Shown here piece by piece: positions 1 through 7,841 of a stretch of 22,128 nt of DNA. This DNA is from Rubrivivax sp. (GTDB taxonomy: Bacteria > Pseudomonadota > Gammaproteobacteria > Burkholderiales > Burkholderiaceae_C): assembly GCA_020851615.1 (NCBI GenBank), contig JADZCL010000170.1:1-22128 (forward strand). Direction: 5' to 3'. The notes beneath the pieces are model-generated. The model searched no databases, was not told the DNA's origin, and saw only the letters and a program-made list of their open reading frames with translations. How positions within the stretch are numbered: position 1 is the first letter of the stretch; each line of letters starts with the position of its first letter. The position numbers and the translations under genes were made by a program.

Positions 1-1805
1 TCCTTGGCCACCCAGTTGCGCAGGTCGTTGGCGATCTTGCGGGCCTCTTCTCCGGTGGGACGCGGACGCTTGAGCACGACGAAGGCGCAGATCGCCTCGC
101 CGGTCGTCTCGTCGGGCCGGCCGACCACGGCCGCCTCGGCAACCAGGTCGGTGTAGGCAACCAGCGCCGACTCGATCTCCATCGTGCCCATGCGGTGACC
201 GCTGACGTTGAGTACGTCGTCGATGCGGCCGGTGATCGTGAAGTAGCCCGTCTTGGCGTCACGCGAGGCGCCGTCGCCGGCCAGGTACAACTGGCCCTTG
301 AAGTCTTCCGGGAAGTAGGTCTTCTTGTAACGTTCCGGGTCGCCCCAGATCGTGCGGATCATGCTCGGCCACGGTTGCTTGACGACCAGGATGCCGCCCT
401 GCCCCCAGGCCACCTCGGTGCCGGTCTCGTCGACCACGGCAGCCTGGATGCCCGGCAGCGGCAGCGTGCATGAACCCGGCACCAGTGGCGTCACCCCGGG
501 CAGAGGGTTGATCATGTGGGCGCCGGTTTCGGTCTGCCACCAGGTGTCGATCACCGGGCAGCGCCCGCCGCCCACGTTGGCGTGGTACCACTCCCAGGCG
601 GCAGGGTTGATCGGCTCTCCGACCGAGCCCAGGATGCGCAGGCTGGAAAGGTCGTAGCGCCTGGGGTGCACCACTTCGTTGCTCTCGGCAGCCTTGATCA
701 GGCTGCGGATCGCCGTCGGCGCGGTGTAGAAGACGCTGACCTTGTGGTCCTGGATCATCTTCCAGAAGCGGCCAGCATCGGGGTATGTCGGCACGCCCTC
801 GAACACGATCTCGGTGGCACCCAGCGCCAGAGGCCCATAGGTGATGTAGCTGTGGCCGGTGACCCAGCCGATGTCGGCCGTACACCAGAAGACGTCGTTG
901 TCCTTGAGGTCGAAGCTCCACTTGGTGGAGAGCGCGCACTGCAGCAGGTAGCCGCCACTGCAATGCTGCACGCCCTTGGGCTTGCCGGTGGAGCCGCTGG
1001 TGTAGAGCAGGAAGAGCGGATGCTCGGCGCCGACCCACTCGGGCTCGCAACTCGTGCTCTGGCCGGGTTCGAGGTCGTGCAGCCAATGGTCGCGGGCCGC
1101 GTTCCAGGCGACCTTGCCCCCGGTGCGTCGATAGACGATGACGTCGCGCACGGTCTCGCAGTCACCCATGGCCAACGCTTCGTCGACGATGGGCTTGAGC
1201 GGGATCTGCTTGCCGCCGCGTACCTGCTCGTCGGCGGTGATGACCATCACCGCGCCGGCGTCGGCGATGCGGTCGTGCAGGCTCTGCGCACTGAAGCCGC
1301 CAAACACCACCGAGTGCGTGACCCCCAGCCGCGCGCAGGCCTGCATCGCAACCACGCCTTCGATGCTCATCGGCAGGTAGATGACGATGCGGTCGCCCTT
1401 CTTGACGCCGCGCGACTTCAGCAGGTTGGCAAAGCGGCAGACCCGCGCCAGCAGGTCGGCATAGCTCACCTTGGTCACCTTGCCGTCGTCGGCCTCGAAG
1501 ATGATCGCGGTCTTGCCTCCCAGCCCGCGCTCGACGTGGCGATCCAGGCAGTTGTAGGAGACGTTGAGCGTACCGTCCTCGAACCACTTGAAGAACGGCG
1601 CGCTGGAGCGGTCCAGCGTCTTGGTGAACGGTGTCTTCCAGCTCAGCAACTCGCGCGCCTGCCGGGCCCAGTAGCCTTCGTAGTCGGTCTGCGCCTCCTT
1701 GACGAGGGCGTCGTACGCCGCCTGCCCCGAGATGTGGGCTGCAGCCACCATTGCGGCTGGCGGCGGGTAGATCTTGTGTTCGGTCGGGCTTTCGGCGCTG
1801 GACAT
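1..1805 (-). CDS. acs: Acetyl-CoA synthetase (AMP-forming), 3' end cut by window
   Basis: Activates acetate to acetyl-CoA through acetyl-AMP, in the cytoplasm. About 601 residues are visible; the family is about 650 long, so the C-terminal tail with the acetylatable lysine motif lies outside the window. Visible hallmarks are the adenylate-forming P-loop [11 protein letters not shown] near residue 270, the acetyl-CoA synthetase stretch [15 protein letters not shown], the motif DTWWQTETG near residue 425, and the hinge region [14 protein letters not shown]. The ATG at 1803-1805 is preceded by AGGAG (complement of 1812-1816) six bases upstream, which fixes the start. It is transcribed away from the fumarase gene across a gap of about 290 bp, and its leader contains a perfect 7-bp hairpin. 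Family identification is secure. Confidence 0.97.
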   Translation of the reverse strand, partial: MSSAESPTEHKIYPPPAAMVAAAHISGQAAYDALVKEAQTDYEGYWARQARELLSWKTPFTKTLDRSSAPFFKWFEDGTLNVSYNCLDRHVERGLGGKTAIIFEADDGKVTKVSYADLLARVCRFANLLKSRGVKKGDRIVIYLPMSIEGVVAMQACARLGVTHSVVFGGFSAQSLHDRIADAGAVMVITADEQVRGGKQIPLKPIVDEALAMGDCETVRDVIVYRRTGGKVAWNAARDHWLHDLEPGQSTSCEPEWVGAEHPLFLLYTSGSTGKPKGVQHCSGGYLLQCALSTKWSFDLKDNDVFWCTADIGWVTGHSYITYGPLALGATEIVFEGVPTYPDAGRFWKMIQDHKVSVFYTAPTAIRSLIKAAESNEVVHPRRYDLSSLRILGSVGEPINPAAWEWYHANVGGGRCPVIDTWWQTETGAHMINPLPGVTPLVPGSCTLPLPGIQAAVVDETGTEVAWGQGGILVVKQPWPSMIRTIWGDPERYKKTYFPEDFKGQLYLAGDGASRDAKTGYFTITGRIDDVLNVSGHRMGTMEIESALVAYTDLVAEAAVVGRPDETTGEAICAFVVLKRPRPTGEEARKIANDLRNWVAK

Positions 1806-1824
1806 GCGTGTCTCCTGGGTTTGA

Positions 1825-1844
1825 GGTCGGAGTCCGTTCCGACC
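1825..1844 (-). promoter_or_regulatory. Hairpin or operator-like inverted repeat in the acs leader
   Basis: GGTCGGA (1825-1831) and TCCGACC (1838-1844) form a perfect 7-bp inverted repeat with a 6-base spacer. It sits 19 bases upstream of the acs start codon, just before the ribosome-binding site. It could be an RNA hairpin in the leader or a DNA operator for a dimeric regulator. The symmetry is visible; the role is inferred. Confidence 0.4.
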
Positions 1845-1948
1845 GGCCGCAAAGGTAGGGTCGAGCTCTTACCACCGCCTGACGTCGCCACCGGACGCGC
1901 GCTCGCCCGACGGGTGCGCGCATCGCCGCACGGCCGGAACTCGCCGCC

Positions 1949-1954
1949 TAGAAT
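1949..1954 (+). promoter_or_regulatory. Candidate -10 element for the fumarase gene
   Basis: TAGAAT matches a sigma-70 -10 hexamer. No good -35 is seen at the expected spacing. A transcript from here would start near 1961, exactly where an inverted repeat begins (GATCGC 1962-1967 with GCGATC 1982-1987), and would give a leader of about 140 bases. The rest of the 1806-2099 divergent region shows no gene. Confidence 0.35.
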
Positions 1955-2099
1955 CAGCGCCGATCGCGCAAGCCCCCGGCGGCGATCTTCGCACGAAACA
2001 ATACCCTCGACACCACGCCCGATACGGCCGGGTGCCGCCGCCCCGATGCCGCCCTCATGGCGCATCCGGTGCCACAAGCGCCCTCAGGAGCCCTTGCCC

Positions 2100-3647
2100 G
2101 TGAACACGCCCACTCTTCGCGCTGCCGACCTGATCGAATCGATCGCCGCGGCGCTGCAGTACATCAGCTACTACCACCCGGCCGACTTCATCGCCCACCT
2201 GGCCCGCGCCTACGAGCGCGAGGAAAGCGCGGCCGCCCGGGATGCCATCGCGCAGATCCTCACCAACTCCAAGATGTGCGCCGAAGGGCATCGCCCGATC
2301 TGCCAGGACACCGGGATCGTCAACGTCTTCCTGAAGGTCGGCCTGGGCGTGCGCTTCGGGGACGGCTTCGACGCCGGGCTGCAGGCGGTCGTCGACGAAG
2401 GTGTGCGCCGCGGCTACCTGAACAGCGGCAACCTGCTGCGCGCCAGTGTGCTGGCCGACCCGATCTTCGAGCGCCGCAACACGCAGGACAACACGCCCGC
2501 CGTGGTACACGTCGAGCTGGTGCCGGGCAATCAGGTCGACGTCACGGTGGCAGCCAAGGGCGGCGGCAGCGAGAACAAGTCCAAGGTGGCGATGCTCAAC
2601 CCGAGCGACGACATCGTCGAATGGGTATTGAAGACGGTGCCCACGATGGGCGCAGGCTGGTGCCCGCCGGGCATGCTGGGCATCGGCGTGGGGGGCACCG
2701 CGGAGAAGGCCGTATTGCTGGCCAAGCAGTCGCTGATGGACGACATCGACATGTATGAGCTGCTGCAGCGCGGACCCTCCGACAAGCTGGAGGAACTGCG
2801 CATCGAGCTCTACGAGAAGGTCAACGCGCTGGGCATCGGCGCGCAGGGTCTGGGCGGGCTCACCACCGTGCTCGACGTGAAGGTGAAGACCTTCCCCACG
2901 CATGCGGCGAGCAAGCCGATCGCGATGATCCCCAATTGCGCAGCGACGCGTCACGCGCACTTCGTGCTCGACGGCTCGGGGCCGGCCTACCTCGAGCCAC
3001 CGAGCCTGGATCTGTGGCCCGACGTGCACTGGGCACCCGACTACAACAAGAGCCGGCTGGTGAACCTGGATACGCTCACCCCCGCCGAAGTGGCCAGCTG
3101 GCAGCCCGGGCAGACGCTGCTGCTGTCCGGCCGCCTGCTGACCGGGCGCGATGCCGCCCACAAGCGCATCCAGGACATGCTCGCCAAGGGCGAGCGGCTG
3201 CCGGTGGACTTCACCAACCGCGTCATCTACTACGTCGGCCCGGTCGATCCCGTGCGTGACGAGGCCGTCGGCCCGGCCGGCCCGACCACTGCCACGCGCA
3301 TGGACAAGTTCACCGAGATGATGCTGGAGCAGACCGGCCTGATTGCGATGGTGGGCAAGGCCGAGCGCGGCCCCGCGGCCATCGAGTCCATCCGCAAACA
3401 CAAGAGCGCCTACCTGATGGCCGTGGGTGGTGCAGCCTACCTGGTTGCCAAGGCGATCAAGGCCGCCCGCGTGCTTGCCTTTGCCGACCTGGGCATGGAG
3501 GCGATCTACGAGTTCGAGGTCAAGGACATGCCGGTGACGGTGGCCGTGGACAGCAACGGCGCCAACGTGCACGAGAGCGGGCCCAGGGCCTGGCAGGCAA
3601 GGATCGGCTCGCCGCCCGGCATCTCGCTATCCCGGAGCAAGGCCTGA
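2100..3647 (+). CDS. fumA: Class I fumarate hydratase (Fe-S dependent)
   Basis: Interconverts fumarate and malate in the TCA cycle using an oxygen-sensitive [4Fe-4S] cluster. The product is 515 residues, a single-chain alpha-beta fusion as in the class I family. Three cysteines at 68 (RPICQDTG), 188 (GWCPPG) and 280 (PNCAATRH) have spacings of 120 and 92, close to the cluster ligands of E. coli FumA (105, 224, 318). The C-terminal half carries GPTTATRMD and KDMPVTVAVDS. I chose the GTG at 2100 because CAGGAG (2085-2090) lies nine bases upstream; an in-frame ATG at 2046 would add 18 residues unlike the family. The reading frame stays open upstream to 516, but that part is antisense to acs and is not coding. 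The related L-tartrate dehydratase is normally split into two subunits, so fumarase is preferred. The fumA symbol is by family. Confidence 0.94.
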   Translation: MNTPTLRAADLIESIAAALQYISYYHPADFIAHLARAYEREESAAARDAIAQILTNSKMCAEGHRPICQDTGIVNVFLKVGLGVRFGDGFDAGLQAVVDEGVRRGYLNSGNLLRASVLADPIFERRNTQDNTPAVVHVELVPGNQVDVTVAAKGGGSENKSKVAMLNPSDDIVEWVLKTVPTMGAGWCPPGMLGIGVGGTAEKAVLLAKQSLMDDIDMYELLQRGPSDKLEELRIELYEKVNALGIGAQGLGGLTTVLDVKVKTFPTHAASKPIAMIPNCAATRHAHFVLDGSGPAYLEPPSLDLWPDVHWAPDYNKSRLVNLDTLTPAEVASWQPGQTLLLSGRLLTGRDAAHKRIQDMLAKGERLPVDFTNRVIYYVGPVDPVRDEAVGPAGPTTATRMDKFTEMMLEQTGLIAMVGKAERGPAAIESIRKHKSAYLMAVGGAAYLVAKAIKAARVLAFADLGMEAIYEFEVKDMPVTVAVDSNGANVHESGPRAWQARIGSPPGISLSRSKA

Positions 3648-3663
3648 GCGACAAGCGCCTCAG
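3644..3663. terminator. Weak hairpin between convergent fumA and mscS-like genes
   Basis: CTGAG (3644-3648) pairs with CTCAG (3659-3663), with two further CG pairs inside and one bulged C. It spans the 12-bp gap and touches both stop codons. There is no U-tract, so this is only a candidate bidirectional terminator. Confidence 0.25.
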
Positions 3664-4916
3664 CTCGCCCGGCGCAGCACGCGCTGCGGAAACGGGATCT
3701 CGACCCCGGCCCCATCAAGCAGGCGCAGGAGCGCCCGGTTCACGTCGGAGCGGACGTTGCCCGTCCCCTGGTCCGGGTCGCCGATCCAGAAGCCGATGGT
3801 CAGCTCCAGGCCGTCGGCCGCAAAGGCACTGAGCGACGCACTCGGTGCCGGGTCGGCCAACACGCGCGGGACCGTGGTCACGGCTTGCACGACTTGCGGC
3901 AGCAGCGTGTCCAGGTCGGTCCCGTAGGCCACCTGCACCACGGTCGTCAGCGCCACCTTGGGATCGGCCAGCGTGTTGTTGACGACGCGCTGCGTGACCA
4001 GCGTGTCGTTGGGCACGATCGCCTCGCGCCCGTTCAGCGCACGGATCAGCGTGTAGCGGGTGCCGATGTCGGTTACGCGGCCTTCGAAGTCGTCCACTTG
4101 CACCAGGTCGCCAATGCGCACGCTGCGTTCGAGCAGGATGACGAAGCCGCTCACGTAGTTGGCCGCCAGCTTCTGCAGCCCCAGGCCGATGCCGACCCCC
4201 AGCGCGCCGCCCAGGACACTCAGCGCGGTCAGGTCGATGCCGGCGGCCGAGAGGGCAAACACAAGACCCAGCATGAGCAGCAGCGCACGCAGTGTCTTGG
4301 CCGCCATCTTGCGCAGCGACAGGTCGGCGCCCGCCGCGGCAAGCAGCCTGGCCTCGAGCGCCGAGGAGACCCACAGCGCCACCACCAGCACGACGATCGC
4401 GGTGAGCGACCCTTCGAGGAGGTTGTGCACCGAGATGCGCGTGCCGCCGACCTTCCACTGGATCTCGTCGAGTTCGGCCAGCAGCATCGGCAGCGCACCG
4501 AGGATCCACAGCACACCGGCGATCCAGACCAGCCACGACACCCAGCGCTCGACGGCTCGCATGGGTGCCGAATCCGGGAAGGCACGCCGCAGCACACGCA
4601 CCGTGACGCGGATCGCCACCAGCGCGATGAGCAAGGCCACGGCCACGTGCATCAGGGCCAGCGGCAGCACCCCGCGCAATGCCGAGCGCGCAATCAGGGC
4701 CAGCATCAGCGCCAGCACCGGGAACAGCACCCCGTCGGCGATGTGTGCGCCGAACCAGATCGAATCCGGCCGCGGCGCCTGGCCGCGCAACAGGCGCACC
4801 AGTACCCAGGCGGCCAACAGGCAGCCCAGCAGCGCCGCAGCCTCACCCAGGACCGAGGGCTGCATCAGCGAGCCCGCCAGGCGAGTGAGCTCGTCGGCCG
4901 TCAATGCCCGGATCAT
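3660..4916 (-). CDS. MscS-family mechanosensitive ion channel
   Basis: Predicted inner-membrane channel that opens under membrane tension to release small solutes. The product is 418 residues from ATG 4916. About five hydrophobic segments (roughly 20-42, 58-78, 83-107, 124-147, 168-188) precede the MscS core. The pore-lining helix is the Gly/Ala-rich region 230-265 (LSVLGGALGVGIGLGLQKLA), followed by the beta domain with IGDLVQVDDFEGRVTDIGTR (269-287) and VPNDTL (301-306). The C-terminus has VEIPFPQR, typical of the family. A GTG at 4928 would add four residues and neither start has a convincing ribosome-binding site. It lies 36 bp after the deacetylase gene on the same strand, so the two are probably co-transcribed. 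It has more N-terminal membrane segments than E. coli MscS, so it belongs to a longer subfamily. The family call is firm; the solute is unknown. Confidence 0.9.
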   Translation of the reverse strand: MIRALTADELTRLAGSLMQPSVLGEAAALLGCLLAAWVLVRLLRGQAPRPDSIWFGAHIADGVLFPVLALMLALIARSALRGVLPLALMHVAVALLIALVAIRVTVRVLRRAFPDSAPMRAVERWVSWLVWIAGVLWILGALPMLLAELDEIQWKVGGTRISVHNLLEGSLTAIVVLVVALWVSSALEARLLAAAGADLSLRKMAAKTLRALLLMLGLVFALSAAGIDLTALSVLGGALGVGIGLGLQKLAANYVSGFVILLERSVRIGDLVQVDDFEGRVTDIGTRYTLIRALNGREAIVPNDTLVTQRVVNNTLADPKVALTTVVQVAYGTDLDTLLPQVVQAVTTVPRVLADPAPSASLSAFAADGLELTIGFWIGDPDQGTGNVRSDVNRALLRLLDGAGVEIPFPQRVLRRAS

Positions 4917-4952
4917 GGTGCCCGCCACCGCCCCGGACCGCGGCCGCCCGGG

Positions 4953-5888
4953 TCAGGCATCGGCCAGCACGCGCAGGTGGGCCGCCACGCTGCGCGCCAG
5001 CGCACTGAGCGCGTACCCGCCCTCCAGGCACGACACCACGCGCCCCTGCGCATGGCGATCGGCAACTTCGAGCAGGCGACGCGTGAGCCACTCGTAGTCG
5101 TTCTCGACCAGGCCGAGCTGGCCGAGGTCGTCCTCGCGGTGGGCGTCAAAGCCCGCGGAGATGAACAGCATCTGCGGCCGGAACTCCTCCAGCCGCGGCC
5201 ACCACATGAGATCGATCGCCTCGCGCAGCTCGGGCCCGCGCGTGTACGGCGCCACCGGCAGGTTGACCATGTTGGTGCCCTTGGGCACGGCCCCGCTATA
5301 AGGGTAGAGCGGGTGCTGGAAGAAGCTGCACATGAGGATGCGCTCGTCCCCCGCGACGATGTCCTCGGTCCCGTTGCCATGGTGGACGTCGAAGTCGATG
5401 ATCGCCACACGCTGCAGCCCGTGCGCATCCAGCGCATGGCGGGCCGCCACGGCGACGTTGTTGAAGAAGCAGAACCCCATCGCCGCGTCGCGCGTGGCGT
5501 GGTGGCCCGGCGGGCGCACCGCGCAGAAGGCGTTGCGCGCCGTGCCCGCGAGGACTTCGTCGGTGGCGGCCACCGCCGCACCGGCGGCACGCAGCGCCGC
5601 CTGCCAGGTGCCCGGGCTGGCCACGGTGTCAGGGTCCAACGCCCTGGGCTCGCCGCTGGCGCGCACCTGCTCGAGCTGATCCTGCAACTGCAGCACGTAG
5701 CCCACGCTGTGCGCGCGCTCGATCTGCGCCAGCGTGGCCAGCGGTGCATCGCGATGCAGCAGCGCCACGTCCAGCCCGGTCGCCAGCAAGTGGTCTGAGA
5801 TGGCATCCAGCCGCTGCGGACACTCCGGGTGCCCGGCCCCCATGTCGTGCAGTCGGCAGTCGGAGTGGCTGTAGAAGAGAGTGCTCAT
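4953..5888 (-). CDS. Histone deacetylase-superfamily protein (AcuC/HDAH-like)
   Basis: Zn-dependent amidohydrolase of the arginase/deacetylase fold; 311 residues, the usual length of bacterial class II-like deacetylases. Active-site motifs are intact: RPPGHHA with His129-His130, IIDFDVHHGNG giving zinc ligands Asp167 and His169, SAGFDAH giving the third ligand Asp248, and LEGGY with the catalytic tyrosine at 292. The ATG at 5886-5888 begins MSTLFYSHSDCRLHDMG, the usual start of the family. Relatives remove acetyl groups from proteins such as acetyl-CoA synthetase (AcuC) or from polyamines and other small amides; sequence alone does not separate these. It diverges from moxR across 42 bp and precedes the MscS-like gene. 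An acs gene lies three genes away, which makes a protein-deacetylase role worth considering. Confidence 0.92.
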   Translation of the reverse strand: MSTLFYSHSDCRLHDMGAGHPECPQRLDAISDHLLATGLDVALLHRDAPLATLAQIERAHSVGYVLQLQDQLEQVRASGEPRALDPDTVASPGTWQAALRAAGAAVAATDEVLAGTARNAFCAVRPPGHHATRDAAMGFCFFNNVAVAARHALDAHGLQRVAIIDFDVHHGNGTEDIVAGDERILMCSFFQHPLYPYSGAVPKGTNMVNLPVAPYTRGPELREAIDLMWWPRLEEFRPQMLFISAGFDAHREDDLGQLGLVENDYEWLTRRLLEVADRHAQGRVVSCLEGGYALSALARSVAAHLRVLADA

Positions 5889-5930
5889 CGCTCGATCGGG
5901 GTGACGGCTTTTCCGCTATGGTGGGCGCCG

Positions 5931-6857
5931 ATGCCAAGCGACACCATGCACCAGCTCACGCAACTGGTGGACCAGATTAGCACGATCATCGTGGGCAAGC
6001 GGCCGCAGATCGAGGACTGCGTGGCCTGCCTGCTCGCCGGCGGGCACCTGCTGATCGAGGACGTTCCCGGCGTGGGCAAGACGACGCTTGCGCATGCCCT
6101 GGCGATCTCGCTGGGCCTGCGCTTCTCGCGCGTGCAGTTCACCGCCGACCTGATGCCCAGCGACCTCGTCGGCGTGAGCGTGTTCGAGCGCGCGAGCGAT
6201 CGCTTCGTCTTCCACCCCGGCCCGCTCTTCACCCAGGTTCTGCTGGCCGACGAGATCAACCGCGCCGGCCCCAAGACGCAGAGTGCGCTGCTGGAGGCGA
6301 TGGAGGAACACCAGGTGAGCGTCGACAATGAGACGCGCACGCTGCCCGAGCCCTTCTTCGTCATCGCCACGCAGAACCCGAGCGACCAGCTCGGCACCTA
6401 TCCGCTGCCGGAGTCGCAACTGGACCGCTTCCTGCTGCGCATCACGCTGGGCTACCCCGACCGCGCGGCCGAGCGCGCCCTGCTGGCCGGCGAGGATCGC
6501 CGCCAGGCCAGCGCGCGGCTGCAGCCGGTCATGCCGCCCGACGTGTTGCAGGCGGTACAGCAACAGGTGCTGCAGGTCCATGCTTCAGAGCCGCTGCTGG
6601 ACTACGTGCAGGCCCTGCTCGCCGCGACGCGCTCGGGCCAGTGGTTCATCGACGGGCTCAGTCCGCGCGCGGGCATCGCCGTGCTGCGCGTGGCCAAGGC
6701 GCGCGCGCTGATGGCAGGGCGCGACTACGCCAGCCCCGACGATGTGCAGGGCATCCTCGCGCAGGCGATCGCGCACCGCCTGGTGCCGCTGCCCGCGTCG
6801 GGCCGCGGACCGATCGAGCAGGTGCGGGCGATGGTCGAGGCCGTGCCCATCCCCTGA
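5931..6857 (+). CDS. MoxR-family AAA+ ATPase
   Basis: Cytoplasmic AAA+ ATPase of 308 residues, thought to act as a chaperone for partner membrane or metal-binding proteins. Walker A is DVPGVGKTT (44-52), Walker B is LLADEINR (104-111), sensor 1 is FVIATQNP (143-150), and the family motif LPESQLDRF is at 159-167. The C-terminal lid contains SPRAG and ASPDDV. The ATG at 5931 gives a normal MoxR N-terminus; an ATG at 5946 is possible and the frame upstream of 5931 is antisense to the deacetylase gene. A TATGGT hexamer at 5917-5922 may be the -10 element. It starts an operon with DUF58 and transglutaminase genes, the classic MoxR-DUF58-TgpA arrangement. No von Willebrand factor A gene is present beside it. 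Confidence 0.95.
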   Translation: MPSDTMHQLTQLVDQISTIIVGKRPQIEDCVACLLAGGHLLIEDVPGVGKTTLAHALAISLGLRFSRVQFTADLMPSDLVGVSVFERASDRFVFHPGPLFTQVLLADEINRAGPKTQSALLEAMEEHQVSVDNETRTLPEPFFVIATQNPSDQLGTYPLPESQLDRFLLRITLGYPDRAAERALLAGEDRRQASARLQPVMPPDVLQAVQQQVLQVHASEPLLDYVQALLAATRSGQWFIDGLSPRAGIAVLRVAKARALMAGRDYASPDDVQGILAQAIAHRLVPLPASGRGPIEQVRAMVEAVPIP

Positions 6858-6875
6858 CCGGCAGCGGGTGTACCC

Positions 6876-7841
6876 ATGGCGACCACGGGTCTGCGCCAAC
6901 GTCTGCGCCGCTGGTGGCTGGCCCGCGTGCCGGCCTGCGACAGCTTGACGCTGACCCAGCGCAACGTCTACATCCTGCCCACGCGCGCCGGCCTGGTCTT
7001 TGCGCTCACGCTGCTGCTGATGCTGCTGGCGTCCATCAACTACCAGCTCAACCTCGGCTATGCACTGACCTTCCTGCTCGCCGGTGCGGGGCTGGTCTCC
7101 ATGCACCTCACACATGGCACGCTGCGCGGCCTGACGCTGCACCTGCGCCCGACGACAGCTGTCTTCGTCGGTGATGCGGCCCCACTGGAGATCGTGCTGG
7201 TCAGCCGCGGACCGGCCCGCCACGGCGTCGGGCTGCGTCTGGAGGACGGCGCAACCCATGGCAGCAACATCGTCTGGACCGACGTGCCCGCACAAGGCCA
7301 GGCCACGGCACACATGACGCTCGTGCCGCCGCGGCGCGGACAGCATCCTGTGCCCCTGCTGGTGATCGACTCCTTGTTCCCCTTCGGGCTCTTTCGTGCC
7401 TGGTCAGTCTGGCGTCCGACGGCGCAGGTGCTGGCCTGGCCGCGGCCCGAGACGCCCACCCCTGCGCTGCCACAGGCCCAGGCGCGCGCCGACGAGCAGC
7501 ACGCCCACCTGAGCCGGGCGGCAGGCGGCGAGTTCGATGGCGTGCGTGCCTGGCGCCGCGGAGACGGCCTGCGCCAGGTGCTGTGGAAGAAGGTGGCCCG
7601 CAGCGGCGAGCTCGTCAGTCGCGACACCGCCGGGCAGGCCGCACGCGAACTCACGCTGGACTGGCAGGCCACCCGCATCGGTGGGGCGGAACCGCGCCTG
7701 GCGCGCCTGGCCGCGTGGGTCGTCGAAGCCGACCGTCAAGGCCATGCCTTTCGCCTCACGCTGCCCGGCGTCGACCTGCCCAGTGGTCGCGGCGAGGCAC
7801 AGCGGCGCGCCGCCCTGCAGGCCCTGGCGCTATGGCACTGA
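6876..7841 (+). CDS. DUF58-domain membrane protein
   Basis: Protein of 321 residues and unknown biochemical function. Two membrane segments at about 36-55 and 60-78 are followed by a soluble region. The DUF58 signature is seen as [18 protein letters not shown] (218-235) followed by LWKKVAR, corresponding to the family's Y-x-x-GD-x-x-x-x-IxW pattern. It begins 18 bp after moxR and its last 10 bases overlap the start of the transglutaminase gene, so translation of the two is likely coupled. DUF58 proteins are nearly always encoded with MoxR ATPases and are presumed to be their partners; in this layout they are thought to act in cell-envelope maintenance. Function is inferred from context only. 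Confidence 0.92.
   Translation: MATTGLRQRLRRWWLARVPACDSLTLTQRNVYILPTRAGLVFALTLLLMLLASINYQLNLGYALTFLLAGAGLVSMHLTHGTLRGLTLHLRPTTAVFVGDAAPLEIVLVSRGPARHGVGLRLEDGATHGSNIVWTDVPAQGQATAHMTLVPPRRGQHPVPLLVIDSLFPFGLFRAWSVWRPTAQVLAWPRPETPTPALPQAQARADEQHAHLSRAAGGEFDGVRAWRRGDGLRQVLWKKVARSGELVSRDTAGQAARELTLDWQATRIGGAEPRLARLAAWVVEADRQGHAFRLTLPGVDLPSGRGEAQRRAALQALALWH

Noticed and set aside
516..2099. Long plus-strand open frame continuous with fumarase
   Set aside because: It is antisense to acs, has no family-like sequence, and exists because GC-rich codons on one strand leave few stops on the other. The real gene begins at 2100.
2055..3572. 505-codon minus-strand open frame across fumarase
   Set aside because: Fumarase on the plus strand is clearly real; the opposite frame is rich in His, Val, Gln and Arg in the way typical of GC-rich shadow frames.
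3885..5798. 637-codon plus-strand open frame across the channel and deacetylase genes
   Set aside because: It crosses two well-supported genes on the opposite strand and its composition (His, Gln, Arg) is that of a shadow.
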